Assembly (NCBI GenBank): GCA_932294295.1
Contig: OW028573.1
Span: 66,007,829 to 66,071,828, forward strand
Length of the DNA: 64,000 bases
Reading direction: 5' to 3'
Origin: Alitta virens
Lineage: Eukaryota > Annelida > Polychaeta > Phyllodocida > Nereididae
The position numbers and the translations under genes were made by a program. Below, in pieces: positions 36,401 through 43,700 of the stretch. How positions within the stretch are numbered: position 1 is the first letter of the stretch; each line of letters opens with the position of its first letter. The notes beneath the pieces were generated by a model. The model ran no database searches and was not told where the DNA came from. It saw nothing but the letters and a program-made list of their open reading frames with translations.

Positions 36401-36470
36401 ATATCGCAGTGATGATGATGACGATGACATCCCATTTGGTCGTTCTGAACTAAAGAGCACTCGTGTCTGA
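88..36470 (+). CDS. itpr: Divergent IP3 receptor-like intracellular calcium-release channel (partial, 5' end outside window)
   Basis: About 52 exons chain in frame from an acceptor at 87 to a TGA at 36468-36470 and encode about 2,477 residues. IP3 receptors are tetrameric ER channels that release stored Ca2+ when IP3 binds. The order seen matches the family: RIH domain, helical repeats, RIH-associated domain (aa about 1364-1500), six membrane segments (aa about 1723-2010), zinc finger with CFIC (aa 2029-2032) and paired His, then a coiled coil. Stretches such as DLLATCAEGENRF, CVCDGVAIPDNQ and LNIIFGIIVDTF align well with IP3Rs. Odd points are the pore filter YGLIGD, a 347-codon last exon with a disordered tail, and two duplicated exon pairs. 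RyR-specific SPRY regions are absent, and the length fits IP3R (about 2,700 plus tail). The start codon and N-terminal IP3-binding part lie upstream of the window. Family assignment is firm; subtype and IP3 or Ca2+ function are not. Confidence 0.93.
274..1842 (+). other. Intron 1 of IP3R-like gene
   Basis: 1.57 kb of AT-rich sequence with a GTAGGT donor and a TTTTCTTTTCAG acceptor. Short ORFs in it have no family resemblance. No repeat or RNA gene was recognised. Confidence 0.8.
1966..4017 (+). other. Intron 2 of IP3R-like gene
   Basis: 2.05 kb with a GTAAGG donor and a TTTCTTCAG acceptor. A moderately GC-richer patch at about 2770-3000 is open in several frames at once, which suggests composition rather than coding. 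Nothing else was recognised. Confidence 0.8.
4672..4722 (+). CDS. Possible alternative microexon (17 codons) of the IP3R-like gene
   Basis: A 51-base stretch lies between a pyrimidine-tract acceptor (ends 4671) and a strong GTACGT donor at 4723. It reads TLASSKKKREPLHIAKC in phase 0. Joined to exon 3 (phase 0) and to the first of the two tandem acceptors of exon 5 (exon from 5658), it keeps the frame. Joined after exon 4 (4561-4597, phase 1) it hits a stop at once. It could therefore only replace exon 4, not follow it. The basic peptide has no obvious counterpart that I recall in IP3Rs. It may be a chance exon-like sequence; no transcript evidence is available here. Confidence 0.33.
7113..7157 (+). 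CDS. itpr: IP3R-like alternative exon 9 (15 codons), paralogous to exon 10
   Basis: The exon lies between an AG acceptor ending at 7112 and donor GTAAGA at 7158, phase 0 on both sides. It encodes VKKFPRMDNWITTDG. The next exon candidate (8520-8567) encodes VRKAIPPVENWLAPEG, with the same start, the same N-W core, an acidic-Gly end and an identical GGG|GTAAGA donor. Either exon joins exon 8 (phase 0 end at 6454) to exon 11 (10277). They look like a duplicated pair used alternatively, in a surface linker after the RIH domain. Including both would also keep the frame. Confidence 0.8.
8520..8567 (+). CDS. itpr: IP3R-like alternative exon 10 (16 codons), paralogous to exon 9
   Basis: The exon lies between an acceptor ending at 8519 (ACAAACAG) and donor GTAAGA at 8568, phase 0 on both sides. 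It encodes VRKAIPPVENWLAPEG, clearly related to exon 9. It is one codon longer, so swapping exons changes the protein by one residue in length and most side chains in the middle. The 1.36 kb between the two copies (7158-8519) has no convincing coding sequence. Mutually exclusive use is inferred from the homology; RNA is needed to show it. Confidence 0.8.
8568..10276 (+). other. Intron between alternative exon 10 and exon 11
   Basis: 1.7 kb, AT-rich with several T runs. No exon-like, repeat or RNA feature was recognised. Sequence between the two alternative exons (7158-8519) is similarly featureless, and control elements for the exon choice would be expected in these two stretches. Confidence 0.75.
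10277..13625 (+). CDS. itpr: IP3R-like exons 11-18: first part of regulatory helical-repeat region
   Basis: Exons: 10277-10393, 11250-11488, 11690-11744, 11881-11996, 12287-12494, 13023-13159, 13379-13446, 13570-13625, with phases 0/0/2/0/2/0/2/1/0 chaining cleanly. The peptide runs from IIKDLVTLFPVIRDWIADFL through LRLFHFLVKFGYYGSDDIKSLLK and VLDLLLTFQFNTRLESFIAKFK to LINHEVLTLVFDILSQEID. These match the IP3R segment with the [21 protein letters not shown] and ILNVRLDYRISCLLCIFK blocks. It is mostly amphipathic helix, as expected for the large cytosolic coupling domain. No enzyme motif is seen. Confidence 0.9.
13717..16437 (+). CDS. itpr: IP3R-like exons 19-27: central helical-repeat (RIH-like) region
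   Basis: Exons: 13717-13878, 14088-14252, 14385-14543, 14635-14822, 15071-15184, 15361-15445, 15584-15670, 16147-16251, 16366-16437. The first exon ends in GAG followed by GCAAGA, so intron 19 appears to be GC-AG; no in-phase GT donor replaces it. Peptide landmarks are LDLLNVIVKVEGLGLTLKRNQ and INLIDLLATCAEGENRF, the latter almost the same as the IP3R VDLLAACAEGKN block, followed by the LWKFL...CELTEYI helix. This region transmits ligand binding to the pore in IP3Rs. Introns are short (about 90-480 bases). Confidence 0.9.
16438..18663 (+). other. Intron 27 of IP3R-like gene
   Basis: 2.2 kb, GTAGGA donor and TATTTTGCAG acceptor, AT-rich. I see no extra exon: exon 27 ends in phase 0 and exon 28 begins in phase 0. 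No repeat was recognised. Confidence 0.75.
18664..21326 (+). CDS. itpr: IP3R-like exons 28-30
   Basis: Exons: 18664-18793 (phase 0 to 1), 19428-19566 (1 to 2), 21168-21326 (2 to 2). The peptide includes GHKEYYAGELELNAKLRTF, EYTTIGGDDELPLGEEF and LDIRCLQILRAVIHNEERK. This corresponds to the part of IP3Rs carrying the RTLQQML-type helix just before the duplicated exon 31. It is charged and helical, with little sequence identity to vertebrate IP3Rs that I can recall, so the placement rests on order and continuity of frame. A MITE sits in the intron after 19566. Confidence 0.85.
19707..19991 (+). mobile_element. MITE copy 1 (Tc1/mariner-like ends, TA target)
   Basis: The element starts CAGTTAGTTTCATTAAA and ends with the inverse TTTTATGAAACTAACTG, flanked on both sides by TA (19705-19706 and 19992-19993). 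It is about 285 bases and encodes nothing. Body landmarks shared by all five copies are GCCTGTCAAATT, TGGCTAC-like and AGCTACAGCCAGGAATAG. It lies in intron 29 of the IP3R-like gene. The TA duplication and CAGT terminus suggest movement by a Tc1/mariner transposase (inference). Confidence 0.85.
21720..21876 (+). CDS. itpr: IP3R-like exon 31a (alternative, tandem duplicate of 31b)
   Basis: This 157-base exon (phase 2 to 0) has acceptor CCTTTGCAG and donor GTTGGT. It encodes KQVQLIRDLQIELNEMGAVI and then NVLPHLARPSDRIAKEVLGF followed by ICIMLFNANAKVQ. It aligns with the IP3R segment DKEGATKLVCDLI...HLLDGGNTEIQ, directly before the next exon SSLLHYF. The following exon (21934-22090) has the same length, the same phases and a closely related product. 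The only plausible intron between them is 57 bases. Splicing both together in sequence would repeat one structural unit. Confidence 0.9.
21934..22090 (+). CDS. itpr: IP3R-like exon 31b (alternative, tandem duplicate of 31a)
   Basis: This exon is 157 bases, phase 2 to 0, with acceptor CATTCAG and donor GTGAGG. It encodes KQMGTIIEIQEAMNEMGAAI then KVLPHLARPSDRIAKEVLAF and ICIMLFNANSNVQ. The second half is nearly identical to 31a in protein, while third codon positions differ often (for example TTGGCGCGACCAAGC against TTGGCACGACCAAGT), so the copy has been held by selection and is not a recent assembly artefact. The first 20 residues have diverged, so the choice would change one helix face. It joins to 22595 exactly as 31a does. 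Confidence 0.9.
22595..26858 (+). CDS. itpr: IP3R-like exons 32-35, ending in a Lys/Pro-rich linker
   Basis: Exons: 22595-22692, 23346-23445, 25888-25938, 26661-26858. The first reads SSLLHYFLHTREESFFAAIR then NRMHLSALAIKER, equivalent to the IP3R block IQKSFHNLMMSDKKSERFFKVLHDRMKRAQ. Exon 34 ends GGG followed by GCAAGT, a second likely GC-AG intron. Exon 35 encodes a very basic stretch (KKHPKPPKKKKPKEAKVNG) and then an acidic end. It lies where IP3Rs have the phosphorylated, alternatively spliced loop before the RIH-associated domain. The 2.4 kb intron between 23445 and 25888 has no other convincing exon. Confidence 0.85.
22958..23267 (+). mobile_element. MITE copy 2, same family
   Basis: The 310-base element has CAGTTAGTTTCATAAAA and TTTATGAAACTAACTG ends, flanked by TA at 22956-22957 and 23268-23269. 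It is the fullest copy, retaining the internal ACAGAACTGTCTGGCTATAG segment missing from copy 1. It lies in intron 32, same orientation as copy 1. Confidence 0.85.
23446..25887 (+). other. Intron 33 of IP3R-like gene
   Basis: 2.4 kb, the largest intron found, strongly AT-rich with many short A and T runs. One palindromic CRE (TGACGTCA) lies at 24028-24035. No additional exon was recognised. Confidence 0.75.
27001..31510 (+). CDS. itpr: IP3R-like exons 36-43: RIH-associated domain and pre-membrane linker
   Basis: Exons: 27001-27309, 27412-27513, 27907-27990, 28314-28382, 28476-28589, 29008-29116, 30972-31090, 31341-31510. VLRVLARMCDGQHEGLQDYL, NIVAETAQFVNLVYSN and ELVIQLFETLNEFTVGNQ match the RIH-associated domain of IP3R/RyR (LRFLQLLCENHNRDLQNFL, LVCETLQFL, IQTLETLTEY). 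YNHYKKNTMSIEVLKDD and the EEYNHTSQIEIVR-type motif follow, and WSVDRSSPSNKIRDLMKWS matches the IP3R linker just before S1. The usual long insert between the first two helices of the domain is reduced. A decayed transposon-like segment sits in the intron 29117-30971. Confidence 0.9.
29554..30122 (-). pseudogene. Possible decayed transposon-derived coding fragment in intron 41
   Basis: Two reverse-strand open stretches (30122-29820 and 29787-29554) lie in one intron. The first reads GVDVRKKIINGETGHIRDII and then SCSNQDSAIYILITHAWKNN, which loosely resembles the conserved S-x-D-T-D-V-x-V-L core of a large uncharacterised family often found in invertebrate mobile elements. The second reads GMQPFDSRQNFPLL and GGECNMQSFVGSN. 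Stops and a frame change separate them. I cannot name the element; chance ORFs are possible. Confidence 0.3.
31688..34229 (+). CDS. itpr: IP3R-like exons 44-48: membrane segments S1-S5 and pore
   Basis: Exons: 31688-31816, 33040-33192, 33300-33453, 33781-33904, 34054-34229. Hydrophobic segments: S1 (LFWNRMCILLSLAINALMLA, aa about 1723), S2 (VIIYALGGAHNFFALLVLV), S3 (TLYYLIFLGLSIAGTIF), S4 (GYFFAFHLLNIV) and S5 (SLVWVAVLGLIVFYLYALIS). The extra S1' and S1'' helices of vertebrate IP3Rs are not apparent. S2 and S3 are joined by a Lys/Glu-rich loop (exon 46). LLRGVIQAVTQNGKSLV is the S4-S5 linker typical of the family. The S5-pore loop is very short (RSSFSEESNMYCATLWQC). The filter reads YGLIGD at 34203-34220, where IP3R and RyR have a triple-Gly filter; the terminal Gly-Asp is kept. 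Confidence 0.92.
32691..32984 (+). mobile_element. MITE copy 3, decayed ends
   Basis: The body matches copies 1 and 2 (GCCTGTCAAATTGAAAC, GTCTGGCTATAGCTGGCTAC, AGCTACAGCCAGGAATAGG), but the 5' end reads AACTTAGTTTCATT and the 3' end ATGAAACTAACAAT, so the inverted repeats are mutated and the TA duplication is lost. It lies in intron 44. Confidence 0.8.
34351..34579 (+). mobile_element. MITE copy 4, internally deleted
   Basis: The 229-base copy has ends CAGTTAGTTTAATTAAA and TTTTATGAAACTAACTG and TA flanks (34349-34350, 34580-34581). It lacks about 60-80 bases of the left half compared with copy 2 and has more substitutions in the right half. It lies in intron 48, between the pore exon and the S6 exon. 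Confidence 0.82.
34624..35322 (+). CDS. itpr: IP3R-like exons 49-51: S6 gate, zinc finger and C-terminal helix
   Basis: Exons: 34624-34854, 34968-35087, 35185-35322. S6 reads FGFLVIFHLSFFIFITTIGL then NIIFGIIVDTF, keeping the family's gate region. Next comes a Cys pair (CFIC, 34807-34818) and His residues at 34977-34982 and 34995-35000, the CxxC...H...H zinc finger shared by IP3R and RyR. ELRD, HGKGFEHH and FERYDFFP resemble RyR, whereas HHINVEHHIWAY and RALSLSAMD resemble IP3R. The last part, SKVDDLLRFVMTLVERQKEE, is the start of a coiled coil matching the IP3R tetramer-forming helix. Confidence 0.93.
35427..36470 (+). CDS. itpr: IP3R-like last coding exon: coiled coil plus 300-residue disordered tail with PDZ ligand
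   Basis: The acceptor is TTTTGTAG at 35426, and 347 codons are followed by TGA. The first 25 residues continue a basic coiled coil. The rest is Ser/Pro/Arg-rich: two SMDTQD repeats (from 35516 and 35639) and a weaker AMDTSG, an RSRSRTPSPP stretch, several RQPS/RTPP units, DFGVQTSDEEDG (about 36290), two proline clusters and an acidic run. The last residues, KSTRV, form a class I PDZ ligand (T-x-V). Vertebrate IP3Rs end soon after the coiled coil, so this tail is an addition. SR and RTP/SP sites suggest heavy phosphorylation (inference). Confidence 0.92.
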   Translation, partial: DSRKKREEERQKQLRWREEHRNALLQGGDSMDTQDSNGPNSKLNRGPSGRQRFRQKRWQRGSKSQYGMGDSMDTQDTLDSSLSMGKILTAGKDGLMDSTDDPPDNNAMDTSGASELEARSPSPRGHPGALTTSSPTPLDDDGVHLIDFGADGEPLQRDELAGSRLRSRSRTPSPPNIDDIMGTVPTLPRRGSRSAMSDMGGPPYRQPSLRAPQQPSIRSQPASRQPSLHSRTPPLPSQPPSATHSRPASSHASSQTSSRPRTPPIPTPHSMSRSSSHRSIPTPPKMTADFGVQTSDEEDGIIPPPPLQETDIDEVMPLPPPAVEEYRSDDDDDDIPFGRSELKSTRV

Positions 36471-37611
36471 ACAGCCGTGTCATAAAGGGTTCTACCATGG
36501 CAAGGTTAAACAATGCAACTTTGTAATGGATTATTTCTTCCGTAGAGAACTATTTTATAAAGCAATAGGACTGCCAGATGCACTTCTGTCACACACTTGT
36601 GCACTATTTTTTATGGCTGTTGTTCTGATCACAACTCTTGTCACTGCCTGCAGCATTGTCCTGCTGGATATTATCCATACTATTTTGACGTCATCTGCAG
36701 TGTAATTGTCTTTCCCGTCATTGTATGAAAGTTCCCTTGTCAACGCACACTATATGTATCGCAAACTTAATGCATTAATAATATCTGACAGACTTTGATA
36801 TTGGATGCTCTTCAGCCAGTTTAAAGGTTGACGCTAAACTTGTTTATGCTTTTCATTCCTCATTTTATTATAATGTTGTTGTTTAGCAGTCATTTCCATG
36901 TGATACACCGTATTTGTCATTGTTGGTGGTGATTGTGAGACAGCTGCTAATTATGTGTGACTGGTCCTCTTTACATCAGCGTGTGAGATTGTGGATGTTC
37001 CTAACTTTCACACAATTTGAACGTCTTATGAATTGTTAAATGAATTGTTATATATATGTGTAGCTAGAAACATTATCAGTGAATGAAACTGACAGCAATT
37101 GATGACACAAAGTTGTAGTATTTTCCATACTTTAACAGTAAATTGATGTGTTGTTGAGAATGGTAGGATACGAGGTAATTTATTGTACACGTACTGTATG
37201 TTGACAGTTGTTGAGCGAGTCTGCAGGGAAGATGAACAGGTTGAATGAAGTTTCTTGTGTCTACTTTCAATACACAAAGTATGTTTTTAACACGAGAGAG
37301 CATTTAATTGTGAATGTGTAAAAATCTGTGTAATTTTTTGCATAACTTGTATTATTATGATTCATATGCACTGTTTACTCTTCAACGTGCATGAGGGTAC
37401 ATGATTTTTGGCAAGCACACAACTCTTAACTGTTGTGCATGATATTGCCTGCTAATTAAATCTAAGTCTCTTCAGTTTCTAAAATAATTTTTGATTAAAT
37501 CCTAATTAGCAATAATACATAGTTTAGTACATCATATACATGATATAAGACTGTAAGACTGGAAATGGTTTAGCAGTCAACTGGGAAGTGTGTTGTCACA
37601 TGACACACTTG

Positions 37612-37640
37612 TGACGTCACATTACGCAACTGTGACGTCA
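37612..37640. promoter_or_regulatory. Paired CRE palindromes with C/EBP-like site between
   Basis: Two perfect TGACGTCA sites start 21 bases apart, about two helical turns, each within GTGACGTCAC. TTACGCAA, a C/EBP-like half-site pair, lies between them. They sit inside the probable 3' UTR of the IP3R-like gene, so they could act as a downstream enhancer or an internal promoter rather than in the mRNA. Confidence 0.35.
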
Positions 37641-37950
37641 CACTTTTGACCTCACTGACCACCTAAATTTGCATATCTGCAATCTGTGCCTCTGTAGTTA
37701 TAGTTAGATGATCTCTGACTCCCAGTTTCCATTTTAATCCCACACTACGACCAATATAGATGAGTTTCAAAGTTACCTGTTTTTACAGAAGAAATTGAAT
37801 AGTTAGATGCCAAGGTCCTTAATAGGAGATGCAATGCAATGAAATAGTTCAAGCTAATGGCCACCTCAGAACAAATCACTGGAATAAGATAGTACAATAT
37901 AGGACAAACAATACTCAATACTATATAAGTTCTGATTTGTACTTTGTAGT

Positions 37951-37956
37951 AATAAA
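37951..37956 (+). terminator. Candidate polyadenylation signal AATAAA
   Basis: A canonical hexamer lies about 1.48 kb after the IP3R-like stop codon, followed within 15 bases by a T run. It is the clearest such signal before the sequence character changes at about 38 kb, but earlier cleavage is possible. Confidence 0.4.
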
Positions 37957-40179
37957 ATGTCTTTTTTAATGAAAACTGTTAATGATTTTTGTTCGTGTTT
38001 TTACTATGTGGTTTTTTTTTTACTATGTGGTGCATTTTGTGAACCGACTTACCTTCTCAGTCCTGACCAGAAGTCATCCAAGCTTCATCAAGCGCAGGTC
38101 TTTCCTTGGGCGTGCCTTGATTTTTGTCACTTGTGACCTTACGGGTGTCAATAACGGTATTTTGAAAGCAACCAAGAAAAGAAGTTTGCCAGATTGCCAC
38201 AAGGTGGGGAGTTTGTGAATTAACAGGATGTTCGCCATATGGGTATGACGAAACTAAGTTTCATTTTTAGGTAACAGGATTTGAAAAGGTTTGGGGAGAG
38301 GCAAGGGGTCGCACATTTAAGGTCAAATAGTAGCAAGGGGTGAAGCCAAGAAAGCCACAGTAGCTCACAGTGGAGGTGGTGTCCTCCTGGTTACCATGTG
38401 GCCACCACGTTGTACCTATTGTGAATCAGTCAAGGAGGTACAAAAATACTGGCCATTTCGCTCAGTTATGTCCAGGTAACTGTTGTCTATGGGCATCTGA
38501 ACAAGATGGATGACCACTGGGCCAATGGGCAAGCTAGGGCCCGCATACACGCGCTGGACCTGTACACAGGGCATTTTTCAGCCTGACTGGTCGATTTACC
38601 GCTAGGGTGAGCCACTGACAGGCTCTCGTTGTGTCTCGCGTCAGGAGAAATCAGAGCTGACCTCCTCGTCTCTTAATGACTTATTTCTTTCCTCAAAAGC
38701 TCCCATCATGGACCTATGATTGATGTCCTACACCAGAGCTGAACATACGCAAATTGAATGTGCACCCCTCCCCTTATCACATGTGCTGCAAAGGGCCTTT
38801 ATATGTCCATACCCTTGAAATATTTCTCACCGCGTGTATGGACCATAATTTAATAAATCATAGCTTACGAGATCAGTATCTCAAACGAATCAACTATGCA
38901 ACACCAAACCTACTTTACTGCATAACGTGTATAATCTAATGGCAGCAACACATTGGGGATTACTTCGATTCATTTGATTTTATCCCTGGCCACCTTTAAA
39001 CTTTAGCTTGAGTTGACTGAAAAGCAAGAGTCTCAATCCTTGAGGTAAGCAACACATTTCTTCCCTCAGCCCACCCAAAAATCTTTATAAAAACTGCAAG
39101 ACAGTAAAAAACCACAATTTGAGACCATCCCATTTGGGCCAAGTGATGCAGCAAACATGGACCAGGGCGTTAATTGCTTGTGAGGACCTTAATAGCCCTC
39201 TTGAGAAGCACGTGGCAGGTGAGGGGACCTTGAGGTCAGTCTGCTCCTCCTATAAATATTGTCCACGCTTTCTCATAAAAAGGTTCATTCTGTCCCCCTT
39301 CCACGACAGACGTACATTTATAACTGTTATTGTGACATGATGGGTTGCTATAACAACTGATCGCTTTTTGTGGCCCACATTATTCCATACACATATTTCT
39401 GTCACCACATATATTTGTTTTTCAACGTGTCACCTCGTCCAAGCAGGTAAAATTAGGTCGGCAGCAAACTTTTTATATAGTAAAAAATATATTTAATAGA
39501 GCCCTTTTTAAATCACGAATCACATAGGGTACCAACCAAATACATGTAGAATTGAGTTATAAAAAGCTTTCAACTTTAGATCGAACAGACATCTCTTCAG
39601 TTTTATGTTAACACAACTCAGATTGCTGTGTTATCTCAGATAATGTTTTATGGAAGAAATAATGATCTGTTGTAGCTCAAACTGAATACTTTTGGTTAAT
39701 AACAGCTTTTTGATGTGATAGCTTAAAGTGCCCTATTATTATATCTTTTAATGAGTATTGATGTTTTTTTTTTTTTTTGGAGTTAAATTTATTATATTTA
39801 TTATTCTGTAATAGGGTTTTTGTAATGCATGTACTGATTTATTGATTACCACATTTTAAGTATTTTAGTCGAAATTAATAATTCTTCTGTTGTGAGACAG
39901 TAAACAGTTCAACCTGCAGTTATGCGAGGCTAATATTGTGATTTAACATAACTTGAATTATTAAGCCAAGTTATCATGAAAATTTAGGGTTACCAAAACT
40001 CAATTTAATTTGAGCAACCATCTCACTCAATATATAAAGCTATGTCAGCTTGGCATTTATTACACTGTGAAGAAAAGCAAAAAGTTTAATGTTTGATTTC
40101 CAGTTTATTTTCTGACTGTTATGGGCAGACAAATGTTAAAAAATCAAAGTGTGTAGCGAAATCTGTCACTTCCTGCAAA

Positions 40180-40780
40180 ACAATCCAATTGGAGTGACCC
40201 CGGTAATCCACAGGGCATACTTTATTGATCGACTCTGAACAGGGACGAGGGCTTTGTGCTTAAAAAGTGCAATCAGACATGAAAAGATTAAAGCAGCAGG
40301 TAGTCCAAGAAAACAATACACTGGTGTCACATCAATTGCACATGAGCGAGCCTAATGAGCAGAGATCGACACAGAGACAGTTGCCATTGTTAATTGGTGT
40401 CGACGCGACCAGCACTGGCCAGTTGTCCTAATTCAATATGGCCAGTGACCGTCGGCCCCATGACCGGTGCACAAAGGGTGACCCAGGGGCGCCTGATGGT
40501 TGGGCTCGGCCACCAGCACCCCCGGCTGCCGTGCGCTCCGTGTGGGGCCGGCCAGGCACATTGTCCGCCAATTACTCCCCCGCCGAGTCCATCTGTAGCA
40601 TCCCTGCCATCCCGCATCCGCTCTGCTGCTGAGACAAAGCAAGTGTAGCAACACAGAGCAACACAGAACAGCACAGCCGGCCAGCCCCGGGCATTCTGAC
40701 TCCAAGCAATGGACACCCTGGATCCCTCGCCCTTCTGGATCATAATCACAGTGCCCCTAAATGATCACTCCTGTTAACAG
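40180..40780. promoter_or_regulatory. Candidate enhancer: GC-rich block upstream of Olig
   Basis: The most GC- and CpG-rich noncoding block of the window (especially 40440-40630), flanked by AT-rich DNA. It includes CATTGTTAATTGG (40385-40397), an overlapping Sox-like and homeodomain-like motif, and further CAATTA cores. It is open in several frames on both strands, which points to composition, not coding. It lies 7.2-7.8 kb before Olig. An unmethylated CpG island of an unseen gene is the alternative. Confidence 0.35.
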
Positions 40781-43700
40781 ACTCTGCTTATTCTTGCTGA
40801 CAAATGAACTGTGAATAGGATGCAGAGACCTCCGGCTATGGCCATTTGCAATTTGGCGAAACTTTGGCTCCTTGTGTTCCACATACACGTTATGTCTGTC
40901 TTGTTCGCTGGTGCATCTTCAAGTCTTCATGTTTAATTTTTATGGAGCAAATTATCACCTATGCAATTAGCATATGCAGATGTAAAAAAAAAATGAAAGC
41001 GAAATTTGAAATGTCTCCTCCTTCAATTTGGTGGAGAGCGTAGTACCATCCGCAGTGACATACGGTCACTTAAATATTTTGAGTATCAAACTGTACAACT
41101 CGGCAAAAAAAAAAAAAAACAGAGAAAATAACTTTGGGAAATGATATAAATGAGTATTTCATTACCATAAATTAAGAAGAAATTCAAGATGTTGGTAAAC
41201 ACACATGACATCATATCGAGTAACTGTCCTGGTTAAATATTTTGCTAAACAAGCTGAATGATTTTTTTTTTTTTTTTTAAGATTTTTTTTCTCTATTCTT
41301 TAGTTTTCAATTGTATAAAATCACGTAGGAGGAGGGCATAGCATCCGGTTGAAATCTTAGCATCCGTGTGAAAGCAGGTCTTCCCTGGGTCCCAACGGGC
41401 ACGCTTGGATAGAGGAGGACAAGTTGGGTGCACGGAGACCAGGGAAGCAGAAATGATGTACGAGGTATCGAGGGCTTTTCAATGGTAGTTTGGGTGCAGG
41501 GATGGGAGAAATCCCCTTTGCCATTGTTCCCTTAGGTAATATTGAGCAAAGCGGGCTTAGGGTCATATATCCCTTGTCGTCCCACGGGAAAGGGGCCCAA
41601 CCCTCAAGGACCTGGGTGATTTGTTGGCCATGAACACACGGAGACATAAGAGGTCAGGACCTGGGCTTCATGTAGTAACCAGAGGTCCCTGACGCCCTCT
41701 TACTTCCACCTAAGTGGCGAAGGACCTTCGTTGCGCAACCTTTCGATTAACAGATGCTTGTTAAACTCCTGGTTTACTGTGTCATATATCTGCACATTAG
41801 TGACACTCCACCAAGCATTGAACTGAATTCTGTAAACTCAAAATGATTGATGGTATATATGTAACAATTGTTGTAGGTATGTAAGACCATTCTTCATCCT
41901 TGTTATGCAGCTTTGGATGGATTCCCACGTGCAACTGTGTGTAGGTAACATCGACATGTATCGCAGTTAAAATAGGCCTACAGCACATTATAAATACATT
42001 GTACTTCACCAATACAATGTCGCAATCCAGAGCCTTGAGTCTGCCCATGCGCTCAATGCAAATAAATAAACAGATATATAACTAATTACTATGAGACATA
42101 ATATTTGAATACATTTCTTTTGATATGCTGTTCAGATTGAGATATAGTTTGTTAGATCTTGTCAGATTTCGGGCAACTGTGTCGTTTAATCGTGTTACTC
42201 ATTCCGCAGACATGCACAGAAATTGGGTGCAAAAGGATTTCGAGAAATCAACTTTCGAATGATTCTTAGAAGTTATCATGGACGGTCAGATCCAATCAAA
42301 TGCATGATATTTGTGACGTCATCACTTTAGGAGGAAGTTCACAGAGCCACCTGGCGGAGTTTCCAAGCACTAGCCAACAAGGCGTCGTTCAGATGAAACG
42401 CTGGGATGCAGGCTTGTCTCAATGGCTTTGTTGCAGATGGGCGGGTCTGACTTGTTGCAGCAAACTCACAAAAGCTCTACTTCAAAAGCCACACCAGCAA
42501 TTAGGCAGTTAGTCTCCTGGGAGGGACCCACCTTCCCCGTGTCCAGCTGAATTTCATGAACTGGCCAAAAGGGGCCTAGAATAAAGGACCATGGTTACGC
42601 AGGCCGCCTAGTCACCCTTGGTCTGTTTGGCCCAAAGACCTGGACAGATGCTCAGTCCCATCTAGGCTACAAAGTCGCATTTACAAAGCTGTCACAAACA
42701 GAAGATGGGCCGTCCTGTGACGAATGAACAGATTTCTGACTAGGCGTCCTGGGACAATCTCACTTTGAAGCCCCCATCATTTAACACTTGAACAATAAGG
42801 TATGCCAAGAAGAGGAGCTGTGCTGAAATATTATGATGTATTAAGTCATTTAAAAGCACTCTGTAACTCCAGTGTGCAACTCTGTCAGCATCTTGCCTGA
42901 CTCTTGCTTTATCTTACTTCCACTTCAAGGATTCCCTGAGATTCTCTATTTGAGCCTGAGACAGATCTTAGACAGATGCAAGTAATTAGCCAGACACAGA
43001 GGCAAAGAAAGTCAGACAGCCATTTGTGAAGTGGAGTCATTTAAAGCACTGGAAATCAATTACTGCTATGTGTCCTGAGGGGAGTTATGATGGATGCTAA
43101 TCATTCTTGTGTCAGTCTTTTCATGAACCTCTGGTTTGATGTGCCATGTCCCCGAGGCATATTTGTACTGAGCAGATTGGGGACAAATGCTTTTCTTACT
43201 TGTGAAGATAAAGCCATAGACTTCACTCGCATGAGACAAGTAAGGAGGGAGGCGAGGCAAAGTGACTTGTTTGCTGGCGGTCTCTGCAGGGGATCCCCCC
43301 TCGCTGTTTCTTCTAGCCTTACTCATGAATCATGGCTTGGTGCTGGCTCTGTGTGTGGTTCACTTGACTCTTTCCTTCCGAGTCACTGATTCTTTAGTGA
43401 CTTAGGCCAGACTCAAGCGACCGTCACCAAACCTACGCCTTGACTGAGTAGTGTTAGCATTCCTTGCCTTGAATTTGCACACATTGACAATGAACGCCAC
43501 TAAACTTTCTTGCCCTGCACCCTCAATTTAGTCCACGCTGTCCCCAAGCAAATAAATCTGTTCCTTTGCTGTATCCTTCACTTTCCATTTTTCTCACCAT
43601 CCACCCAAAAGTCCTTCAACTTCTTGCAGCCTTGTCATATTCCCTATTCTCTATCAATGTATTTTACCGTTCATTGCCAAGGGCAGTCCTGTTATGTAGG

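Larger units (their letters stand above)
36471..37975 (+). other. Probable 3' UTR of the IP3R-like gene
   Basis: AT-rich noncoding sequence follows the stop codon. The best polyadenylation signal I see is AATAAA at 37951-37956, with T-rich sequence after it, which would give a UTR of about 1.5 kb. The exact cleavage site is not known. Two perfect CRE palindromes lie at 37612-37619 and 37633-37640. No other ORF here looks coding. Confidence 0.5.

Noticed and set aside
40390..40749. 119-codon reverse ORF with overlapping ORFs in other frames
   Set aside because: It lies in the GC- and CpG-rich block, where stops are rare in all frames. The peptide has no domain or family resemblance.
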